From: Aromatoleum diolicum
GTDB taxonomy: Bacteria > Pseudomonadota > Gammaproteobacteria > Burkholderiales > Rhodocyclaceae
NCBI RefSeq assembly: GCF_012910955.1
Contig: NZ_WTVQ01000007.1
Span: forward strand, 1-64,000
DNA: 64,000 bases
Reading direction: 5' to 3'
Positions 52,918 to 64,000 of the stretch are shown here, piece after piece (the stretch's first letter is position 1; every line of letters begins with the position of its first letter). A model generated the notes under the pieces. That model was not told where the DNA came from. It made no database searches and saw only the letters and a list, made by a program, of their open reading frames with translations. The position numbers and the translations under genes are program-made.

Positions 52918-53433
52918 TTGGTGTTAGTGATTTTGATTGGCATGATGGGCGCCGGGAAAACCACGGTCGGACGTGAGTACGCCCGGCGTCATCGCATGCG
53001 CTTTGTCGATTGCGATCACGAGATCGAGGCGCGTACCGGCGTGAAGGTGCCGACCATCTTCGAGATTGAAGGTGAGGCCGGATTTCGTCGGCGCGAGACC
53101 CAGGTGATCGATGATTTGACGCGCGAGACGGACCTGGTGCTGGCGACCGGCGGCGGAGCGGTGCTCGATCCCGGGAACCGCGCCATGATGTCCGAACGCG
53201 GGATCGTCGTTTATCTTAATGTTCCCACGCAGGTCTTGTGGGAGCGTACGCGCCATGACCGCAATCGTCCGCTGTTGCAGGTGCCCAATCCGCGCGAGCG
53301 GATCGAAAATCTTTACCGCGAGCGGGATCCGCTTTACCGTGCGGTTGCGGACATCGTTGTCGACGGGGGGCGCGGCAATCCCGGTGGAATGGTGCGCCTG
53401 ATCGAGAGGGCCATCGAAAATTGCAAGAAGTGA
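52918..53433 (+). CDS. aroK: shikimate kinase AroK
   Basis: 171 residues; it phosphorylates shikimate in the chorismate pathway. The P-loop is [11 protein letters not shown], shikimate-binding [11 protein letters not shown] and [13 protein letters not shown] follow, and the lid region has [11 protein letters not shown]. No ATG suits the N-terminus: starts available are TTG 52918 or GTG 52921, both just before [14 protein letters not shown]; the weak ACGGA at 52906-52910 fits either. Placement after pilQ and before aroB is a widely conserved order. Confidence 0.93.
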   Translation: MVLVILIGMMGAGKTTVGREYARRHRMRFVDCDHEIEARTGVKVPTIFEIEGEAGFRRRETQVIDDLTRETDLVLATGGGAVLDPGNRAMMSERGIVVYLNVPTQVLWERTRHDRNRPLLQVPNPRERIENLYRERDPLYRAVADIVVDGGRGNPGGMVRLIERAIENCKK

Positions 53434-53434
53434 A

Positions 53435-54517
53435 ATGCGCACACTGAATGTGGCACTGGGTGACCGGGCCTATCCGATCCATATCGGTCGTGGCTTGCTC
53501 GCGGCCCCCTCGCTGATCCTCCCGTTTCTCAGGACCCCGCGTGTCGTCATCGTTACCAACGATGTTGTCGGCCCGCTCTATCTTGAGGGGCTGCAGGTGG
53601 CCCTCACCGGACACGGCGTGCGGGTCGATGCGGTGGCGCTGCCGGATGGGGAGCGGCACAAGGACTGGCAGACACTCAACCTGATTTTCGACAAGCTGCT
53701 GGCTGAACGTTGCGAACGTTCGACGACGTTGATTGCACTCGGCGGCGGTGTTGTCGGCGACATGGCTGGCTTCGCGGCCGCGACCTATCAGCGCGGCATG
53801 CCATTCATCCAGATCCCGACGACTCTGTTGTCGCAGGTGGATTCTTCGGTTGGCGGCAAGACAGCCATCAATCACCCGCTTGGCAAGAACATGATCGGCG
53901 CGTTTTATCAGCCCAGGCTGGTGCTCGCGGATATTTCGACGCTCGACACCCTGCCGGATCGCGAGTTGAAAGCGGGGCTCGCCGAGGTGATCAAGTACGG
54001 CCTGATTCGCGACCCCGCACTCTTCGAGTGGCTGGAGTCGAATATCGAGCGCTTGCTCGCGCGCGATCCTGATGCGCTCACTTTTGCTGTAGAGCGTTCG
54101 TGCACCAACAAGGCCGAGGTGGTGGCGGCGGACGAGACGGAGCAGGGTGAGCGGGCCTTGCTCAATCTCGGCCACACGTTCGGTCACGCGATCGAAACGG
54201 GCATGGGCTACGGCAACTGGCTGCATGGCGAGGCGGTGGCCGCCGGGACGATGATGGCTGCGGAACTGTCGCGCCGCCTCGGCTGGATTTCGGCTGAAGA
54301 CGTGGCGCGCATCGAGGTTTTGCATCGACGCGCCGGCCTGCCGGTACAGGGGCCGGTCCTGCCGGTCGCGACGTATCTCGATTTGATGGCTCATGACAAG
54401 AAAGTCGAGGCCGGGCGTTTGCGGCTGGTTCTGTTGCGCGCGATCGGTCGCGCCGTGATTCATGGCGATGCCCCGCCCGAGGCAATCGCGGCAGCGATTG
54501 AAGCGCGCTGCGAATGA
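53435..54517 (+). CDS. aroB: 3-dehydroquinate synthase AroB
   Basis: 360 residues, NAD- and zinc-dependent; it makes 3-dehydroquinate from [25 protein letters not shown] binds NAD, and [20 protein letters not shown] followed by [11 protein letters not shown] is the substrate loop. Metal ligands are in [11 protein letters not shown] (Glu), [11 protein letters not shown] (His) and [10 protein letters not shown] (His). It begins one base after the aroK stop and overlaps dgt by ATGA at 54514. Confidence 0.96.
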   Translation: MRTLNVALGDRAYPIHIGRGLLAAPSLILPFLRTPRVVIVTNDVVGPLYLEGLQVALTGHGVRVDAVALPDGERHKDWQTLNLIFDKLLAERCERSTTLIALGGGVVGDMAGFAAATYQRGMPFIQIPTTLLSQVDSSVGGKTAINHPLGKNMIGAFYQPRLVLADISTLDTLPDRELKAGLAEVIKYGLIRDPALFEWLESNIERLLARDPDALTFAVERSCTNKAEVVAADETEQGERALLNLGHTFGHAIETGMGYGNWLHGEAVAAGTMMAAELSRRLGWISAEDVARIEVLHRRAGLPVQGPVLPVATYLDLMAHDKKVEAGRLRLVLLRAIGRAVIHGDAPPEAIAAAIEARCE

Positions 54518-55638
54518 ACGTGCTTGCGCCCTATGCGGTGACGGAAATCAACTCCCGCGGGCGTCTGCACACCGAGCCCTCACCGGGCATTCGCAGCGAA
54601 TTCCAGCGCGACCGGGACCGAATCGTTCACTCCACGGCATTTCGGCGCCTGGAGTACAAGACCCAGGTGTTCGTCAATCACGAGGGCGATCTGTTTCGCA
54701 CGCGTCTGACACATAGCATCGAGGTGGCGCAGATCTCGCGCAGCGTTGCACGCGCACTCGGACTCAACGAGGACCTGGCTGAAGCGATTGCCCTGGCGCA
54801 CGACCTGGGGCACACCCCGTTCGGTCATGCTGGGCAGGAGGCGCTCAATGCCTGCATGAAAACGTACGGCGGGTTCGAGCACAATCTGCAGTCACTGCGC
54901 ACCGTGGATGTGCTCGAGGAGCATTACGCGGCCTTCGACGGGCTGAATCTGACCTACGAAACGCGCGAGGGCATCCTCAAGCATTGCTCGCGCGAACGTG
55001 CGCAGCACCTGGGCGAACTGGGGCGACGCTTTCTCGAGGGCGGGCAGCCCTCACTCGAGGCGCAGTTGTCCAATCTTGCCGACGAGATCGCATACAACAA
55101 CCACGACATCGATGATGGCCTGCGCTCCGGCCTGATTTCGCTGGAGCAGCTGGATGGCGTCGCGGTGTTCCGCGATACGCGACGCGAGGTCGAGTCTGTG
55201 TGGCCCGGACTTGCAGGACGGCGGCTTATCCACGAAACGATCCGTCGCATGATCAATGAGATGGCGCTGGACCTGATCGCGACGACGCGCGCGAACATCG
55301 TTGCCGCAGGCATCGCAACGCTGGCCGATGTCCATCGCGCGCCGCGCCTTGTGGCGTATTCGGAGGCTCTGATGCCGCGCTTGCGGGAGCTGAAGGGCTT
55401 TCTCCGCGAAAACCTGTATTCGCATTACCAGGTGCTGCGCATGACGGACAAGGCGCGACGCATCATTCAGGATCTCTTCGGCGCGTTCATGAATGATCCG
55501 CGCCTGCTTCCGCCGCAGTACCAGGCGCGTGCGCGTGCCGATACGCCGCGTGCAATCGCCGACTACGTTGCCGGAATGACCGACCGCTACGCCATGAAGG
55601 AACATCGGCGTCTCTTCGCGGTTGGAGAAATCCATTGA
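54514..55638 (+). CDS. dgt: dGTPase-like HD-domain triphosphohydrolase
   Basis: 374 residues. It begins with the family [22 protein letters not shown]. The HD metal site is made of [17 protein letters not shown] (His), then [19 protein letters not shown] (His-Asp), with the later Asp in [18 protein letters not shown]. Such proteins cleave dGTP or other dNTPs to nucleoside and triphosphate. It lies in the aroKB transcript, an old conserved association with no known functional reason. The next gene has its own promoter. Confidence 0.92.
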   Translation: MNVLAPYAVTEINSRGRLHTEPSPGIRSEFQRDRDRIVHSTAFRRLEYKTQVFVNHEGDLFRTRLTHSIEVAQISRSVARALGLNEDLAEAIALAHDLGHTPFGHAGQEALNACMKTYGGFEHNLQSLRTVDVLEEHYAAFDGLNLTYETREGILKHCSRERAQHLGELGRRFLEGGQPSLEAQLSNLADEIAYNNHDIDDGLRSGLISLEQLDGVAVFRDTRREVESVWPGLAGRRLIHETIRRMINEMALDLIATTRANIVAAGIATLADVHRAPRLVAYSEALMPRLRELKGFLRENLYSHYQVLRMTDKARRIIQDLFGAFMNDPRLLPPQYQARARADTPRAIADYVAGMTDRYAMKEHRRLFAVGEIH

Positions 55639-55671
55639 GGCATCATAGGCTTACCGCAACGCAAAAAAATC

Positions 55672-55700
55672 TTGAATCACGCGTTTCGCGCGGGTATATT
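55672..55700 (+). promoter_or_regulatory. sigma-70 promoter of gltBD
   Basis: TTGAAT (55672-55677), a 17-bp spacer and TATATT (55695-55700), in the 248-bp gap between dgt and gltB. It starts a leader of about 180 nt before gltB ATG 55887. The spacer contains a small GCG-TTT-CGC dyad. I see no open reading frame with coding character in the leader. Confidence 0.68.
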
Positions 55701-55886
55701 CTTAAGCCCGCCTGAAAGGTAAGCAGTGGCCGTGTGTTCGCGCACTGGCCGAACGGAGCCGGTGTGCGCGCGCACCCGGCTCTTTTTGACGCCTGCACAA
55801 TTTTGGTGCGTTTTTGCACGCGGCGCCCCGTCGCCCGATCAACGCCGGCGTTTTCCGGCAAACGTGTTGTGTCGAGGAAGAACGAG

Positions 55887-60560
<4,674 letters not shown>

Positions 60561-60563
60561 AAA

Positions 60564-62027
60564 ATGGGCAAGCCCACCGGATTTCTGGAGTATCAGCGTC
60601 TGTCGGAGGCCTACGAGCCGGTTGCCGAGCGGCTGAAGAAGTACAAGGAGTTTGTGCTGCGCCTGACCGACGAGCAGGCCGCAGTGCAGGGTGCGCGCTG
60701 CATGGATTGCGGCATTCCGTTCTGCAATAACGGCTGCCCGGTCAATAACATCATTCCGGACTGGAACGATCTGGTGTATCGCGGCCAGTGGCAGCAGGCG
60801 ATCGAGGTGCTGCATTCGACCAACAACTTCCCGGAGTTCACCGGCCGCATCTGTCCGGCGCCCTGTGAAGCGGCGTGTACGCTGAACATCAATACCGATC
60901 CGGTCGGGATCAAGTCGATCGAGCACGCGATCATCGACAAGGCCTGGGAGGAGGGCTGGGTACAGCCGTGTCCGCCAGCCGTCAAGACGGGCAAGAAGGT
61001 GGCCGTCATTGGTTCCGGCCCGGCTGGCCTGGCAGTAGCGCAACAACTTGCGCGGGCCGGTCACGACGTGACGGTGTTCGAGAAGAGTGACCGCATCGGT
61101 GGTCTGCTGCGCTATGGCATCCCCGACTTCAAGATGGAGAAAGGGCTGATCGACCGCCGCATGGCGCAGATGGAGACCGAGGGCGTGCGCTTCCGCACCA
61201 GCGTGCTGGTGGGGGCGTCAAACGTACCGGCGGGTATCGCCAGCGATGCGAAGGAAGTGGTCAGTGCCGAGTCGCTGAAGAAGGACTTCGATGCGGTGGT
61301 ACTGGCTGCAGGCTCGGAAGTGCCGCGTGACCTGCCGGTGCCGGGGCGCCAGCTTGCAGGCGTGCATTTCGCGCTGGAATTCCTGATCCCGCAGAACAAG
61401 GCGGTCGCAGGCGATGCCCCCAATCCGATTTCGGCCGCGGGCAAGCATGTGGTGGTGATCGGTGGCGGCGATACCGGTTCCGACTGTGTCGGCACATCCA
61501 ACCGTCACGGCGCAGCCAGCGTGACGCAATTCGAGCTGATGCCGATGCCGCCGGAAGAGGAGAACAAGGCGCTGACCTGGCCGTACTGGCCGATCAAGAT
61601 GCGCACTTCGTCTTCGCACGAGGAAGGTTGCGCGCGGGATTTCGCCGTGGCGACAAAGGAATTCATCGGCGAAAACGGGACGGTCACCGGGCTCAAGGCG
61701 GTGCGTCTCGAGTGGAAGGATGGTCGCATGGCGGAAGTGCCGGGCTCGGAGTTCGAGGTGAAGGCCGACCTCGTGTTCTTCGCGATGGGTTTCACCAATC
61801 CGCTCGGCAGCCTGCTGGAGGCCTTCGGCGTCGAGAAGGATGCGCGCGGCAACGCCAAGGCGGCGACCGATGGTGCAGGCTGTTATGCGACGAGCGCACC
61901 GAAGGTGTTTGCGGCGGGTGACGTGCGCCGCGGGCAGTCACTGGTGGTGTGGGCAATCCGTGAAGGTCGTCAGTGCGCCCGCGAGGTCGATCAGTTCCTG
62001 ATGGGCGAAACCGTCCTGCCGCGCTGA
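60564..62027 (+). CDS. gltD: glutamate synthase (NADPH) small subunit
   Basis: 487 residues. The N-terminal part carries cysteine groups for 4Fe-4S clusters ([14 protein letters not shown] and CPAPCEAAC). FAD-binding [20 protein letters not shown] and NADPH-binding [11 protein letters not shown] follow, and the terminal [18 protein letters not shown] is the FAD-binding signature. It oxidises NADPH and passes electrons to GltB. It lies directly after gltB and before a strong terminator, so gltBD forms the unit. Confidence 0.96.
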   Translation: MGKPTGFLEYQRLSEAYEPVAERLKKYKEFVLRLTDEQAAVQGARCMDCGIPFCNNGCPVNNIIPDWNDLVYRGQWQQAIEVLHSTNNFPEFTGRICPAPCEAACTLNINTDPVGIKSIEHAIIDKAWEEGWVQPCPPAVKTGKKVAVIGSGPAGLAVAQQLARAGHDVTVFEKSDRIGGLLRYGIPDFKMEKGLIDRRMAQMETEGVRFRTSVLVGASNVPAGIASDAKEVVSAESLKKDFDAVVLAAGSEVPRDLPVPGRQLAGVHFALEFLIPQNKAVAGDAPNPISAAGKHVVVIGGGDTGSDCVGTSNRHGAASVTQFELMPMPPEEENKALTWPYWPIKMRTSSSHEEGCARDFAVATKEFIGENGTVTGLKAVRLEWKDGRMAEVPGSEFEVKADLVFFAMGFTNPLGSLLEAFGVEKDARGNAKAATDGAGCYATSAPKVFAAGDVRRGQSLVVWAIREGRQCAREVDQFLMGETVLPR

Positions 62028-62050
62028 TCGCACGCCATATGCAATAAGCA

Positions 62051-62077
62051 AAGGGCGACCTGCGGGTCGCCCTTTTT
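62051..62077 (+). terminator. rho-independent terminator of gltBD
   Basis: AAGGGCGACC (62051-62060) pairs with GGTCGCCCTT (62065-62074) over a TGCG loop and runs into TTTTT. It is 23 bp after the gltD stop and 20 bp before the end of the convergent ackA, and could serve both strands because the AA/TT ends pair. Confidence 0.85.
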
Positions 62078-62097
62078 CATGCTCGCGCGATGTCGGC

Positions 62098-63288
62098 TCA
62101 ATGCGCGTGTGCGAGCAGATCCACCGTGTAGCGCGCGATCATGCCTTCCTCGTTGGTCGGAATCACTGCGACGGCGACGCGGCTGTCCGGTGCGTCGATG
62201 CGTGTGGCGTGGGCGGCATTGGCGCTGGCGTCGATGGTTACGCCGAGCCATGCCGACAGCTTTGCCACTTGTTCACGTACCGGCGCAGCGTGTTCGCCGA
62301 TGCCGCCGGTGAACACCAGCGCGTCCAGTCCGCCCGCCGCAGCCGCCAGTGAGCCGATTTCGCGCGCGATGCGGTAGCAGAACAGGTCGACGGCCTCGCG
62401 CGCTTCGCGGGCGTTCGAGGCGAGCAGGGTGCGCATGTCCTGGCTGATGCCGGACACGCCCAACAGTCCCGATTCCTTGTAGAGCAGGTTCGTCAGGGCC
62501 TTTACGTCCATGCCCTTCTGCTCCATCAGGTACAGCATTACGCCAGGATCGAGGCTGCCGGTGCGGGTGCCCATCATCAGCCCTTCGACGGCGGTGAAGC
62601 CCATCGTCGACGCCACGCTCTTGCCATCGCGCAACGCGCACATCGAGGCGCCGTTGCCGAGGTGGGCGATCAGCACCGCGCCGCGGGAGCGTTCGCCGAT
62701 GACGTCCGGCAATTTGCGCGCGACGTAATCGTAGGACAGGCCATGGAAGCCGTAACGTTTGACGCCTTCGGCGCTGATCGCGCGCGGCAGCGCATAGGCT
62801 TGGGCGAGGGCCGGCTGGCTGCGGTGGAAGGCGGTATCGAAGCAGCCGACCTGCGGGACGTCGGGCATCAACGTGGCGACCGCGCGCACTGCGCGCAGAT
62901 TGTGCGGTTGGTGCAGCGGCGCGAGCGGGATGAAGCCGTCGAGGTCGCGCAGCACGAATTCGTTGAGCTGGACGGGGGCGCTGTAGAGTTCGCCGCCGTG
63001 CACGATGCGATGGCCGGCCGCGACGATGTCGAGGTTCGGGTTGTGGGCGCTTAACCAGCCGAACAGGTGGTTGAGAGCGTCGCGGTGTTGTTCGTTCTGG
63101 CTGCCGCTGGCCTTGACCGCTTCGTGATAGCGCTCGCCGTGCGCGTCCTTGGCGGAGAGCTGTGGCGTGGCGCCGATGCCCTCGATCTGACCCGACAGCG
63201 CCGGGCTGCCGGCCAGCTCGGGCTCGGTGGGGAACAGCGCGAACTTCAGGCTGCTGGAACCGGCGTTGATGACGAGTACGGCTTTCAT
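62098..63288 (-). CDS. ackA: acetate kinase
   Basis: 396 residues, interconverting acetyl phosphate plus ADP with acetate plus ATP. VINAGSSSLKFALF starts the ASKHA fold. HRIVHGGELY, YGFHGLSYDYV, IAHLGNGASMCALRDGKS with the catalytic Arg/His region, and VFTGGIGEHAAPVRE near the C-terminus are intact. The start ATG 63288 overlaps the stop of the phosphate acetyltransferase gene by ATGA, so the two are coupled: Pta-AckA can make ATP from the acetyl-CoA of beta-oxidation or activate acetate. Confidence 0.95.
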   Translation of the reverse strand: MKAVLVINAGSSSLKFALFPTEPELAGSPALSGQIEGIGATPQLSAKDAHGERYHEAVKASGSQNEQHRDALNHLFGWLSAHNPNLDIVAAGHRIVHGGELYSAPVQLNEFVLRDLDGFIPLAPLHQPHNLRAVRAVATLMPDVPQVGCFDTAFHRSQPALAQAYALPRAISAEGVKRYGFHGLSYDYVARKLPDVIGERSRGAVLIAHLGNGASMCALRDGKSVASTMGFTAVEGLMMGTRTGSLDPGVMLYLMEQKGMDVKALTNLLYKESGLLGVSGISQDMRTLLASNAREAREAVDLFCYRIAREIGSLAAAAGGLDALVFTGGIGEHAAPVREQVAKLSAWLGVTIDASANAAHATRIDAPDSRVAVAVIPTNEEGMIARYTVDLLAHAH

Positions 63289-64000
63289 AGAAGCTTGGCC
63301 TCTCGCTTCTTGTGCGCCATCAGCTGGGCGATGGCACACGAGGCGGCGCGGGTTTCCGCGGTGTCGGCGCGGCTGGTGAGCACGATGGGCACGCGGGCGC
63401 CGAGCACGACGCCGGCCATCAGCGCGTTGGCGAGGTATTCGAGCTGCTTGGCGACCATGTTGCCGGACTCGAGGTCCGGTACGACGAGGATGTCGGCGTT
63501 GCCGGCGACCAGCGAGCGGATCCCCTTGGTCTTGGCGGCGACCAGCGACACGGCATTGTCGAACGCCAGCGGGCCGTCGAGCAGGCCGCCCGTGATCTGG
63601 CGACGGTCGGCCATCTTGCACAGCGCCGCGGCGTCGATCGTCGAGCGGATCTTGGAGGTGACGGTTTCGACTGCCGACAAGATCGCGACCTTCGGCTCGG
63701 CCAGCCCCAGTACGTGGGCGAGGTCGATGGCGTTCTGGATGATATCGACCTTGTCCTCGAGCGTCGGCTCGATGTTGATCGCGGCATCGGTGATCATCAA
63801 CGGGTGCGGGTAGGTCGGCACGTCGGCGAGGAAGACGTGGCTGATGCGGCGCGCGGTGCGCAGGCCGCCGACTTTGGAGATGACGGCGCTCATCAGTTCG
63901 TCGGTGTGCAGCGAGCCCTTCATCAGTGCTTCGACGACGCCGTCGCGTGCCAGCGCCACGGCGGTTTCGGCCGAGGCGTGGCTGTGGTCGACGTCGATGA
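63285..64000 (-). CDS. phosphate acetyltransferase, probably the C-terminal part of a bifunctional hydratase/phosphotransacetylase (partial)
   Basis: The visible 238 codons encode a phosphate acetyl/butyryltransferase domain. The gene is still open at the window edge, so its N-terminus is missing. DVDHSHASAETAVALARDG near the edge, LMKGSLHTDELM, HVFLADVPTYPHPLMITDAAINI and GIRSLVAGNADILVVPDLESGN are the family motifs. In betaproteobacteria this C-terminus (ending AHKKREAKLL) normally belongs to a fusion with an N-terminal MaoC-like enoyl-CoA hydratase; that part would lie outside this window. It transfers acetyl (or another acyl) from CoA to phosphate and feeds AckA, whose start it overlaps. 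Confidence 0.88.
   Translation of the reverse strand, partial: IDVDHSHASAETAVALARDGVVEALMKGSLHTDELMSAVISKVGGLRTARRISHVFLADVPTYPHPLMITDAAINIEPTLEDKVDIIQNAIDLAHVLGLAEPKVAILSAVETVTSKIRSTIDAAALCKMADRRQITGGLLDGPLAFDNAVSLVAAKTKGIRSLVAGNADILVVPDLESGNMVAKQLEYLANALMAGVVLGARVPIVLTSRADTAETRAASCAIAQLMAHKKREAKLL

Overview
The window is a GC-rich, densely coding chromosomal segment. Gene content and order (pilMNOPQ-aroKB-dgt-gltBD next to mrcA, recG-ubiC-ubiA, a paired ackA and pta, two sets of fatty-acid beta-oxidation genes) point to a betaproteobacterium, most likely of the Rhodocyclales (Azoarcus / Aromatoleum / Thauera type). This placement is inferred from family knowledge and not from a search. No tRNA, rRNA, insertion sequence, prophage, integrase or CRISPR array was seen.

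Layout. (1) 11-13633, plus strand: a fatty-acid degradation locus. A TetR regulator is followed by fadE, a thiolase, a hydratase-dehydrogenase, a hotdog thioesterase and the FadL outer-membrane channel, then a second multifunctional enzyme with the opposite domain order, a second thiolase, a second hotdog protein and an enoyl-CoA hydratase/isomerase-family protein. Together these import long-chain fatty acids and shorten them to acetyl-CoA. (2) 13678-15282, minus strand: a pirin and a RutE-like nitroreductase. (3) 15283-27936: the most unusual part. An AT-richer control region with paired inverted repeats drives an unrecognised outer-membrane barrel protein. Converging on it is a tight minus-strand run of seven genes: four di-haem c-type cytochromes of the MauG / cytochrome c peroxidase / RoxA-like type, a lipoprotein, a TIR-CHASE2 fusion and a FecR-domain lipoprotein. 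A good sigma-70 promoter with a perfect 16-bp palindrome over its -35 box lies ahead of the first cytochrome. (4) 27989-38105: mixed housekeeping genes, namely a YdcF protein, DUF2802 and SPOR proteins, an isolated fliW, ridA, recG, ubiC-ubiA, a small periplasmic protein, pyrF, ubiD and a membrane protein. (5) 38112-43509: dacB (PBP4) divergent from the dTDP-rhamnose genes rfbBACD and a small orphan. (6) 43482-45281: lptM-lysA, divergent from cyaY. (7) 45314-52858: mrcA (PBP1A) divergent from pilMNOPQ of type IV pili. (8) 52918-62027: aroK, aroB, dgt, then gltB-gltD behind a clear promoter and closed by a strong terminator. (9) 62098-64000, minus strand: ackA and the 3-prime part of a phosphate acetyltransferase gene that runs off the window.

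How the parts fit: beta-oxidation delivers acetyl-CoA that Pta-AckA can interconvert with acetate; AroK/AroB feed chorismate, which UbiC, UbiA and UbiD turn towards ubiquinone; GltBD assimilates ammonium; DacB, PBP1A, LysA and the rhamnose genes build the envelope. The best candidate for an undescribed system is region 3, where periplasmic di-haem enzymes appear to be co-transcribed with a TIR-CHASE2 membrane protein and a FecR lipoprotein beside an outer-membrane barrel. The function of that system is not readable from sequence alone.
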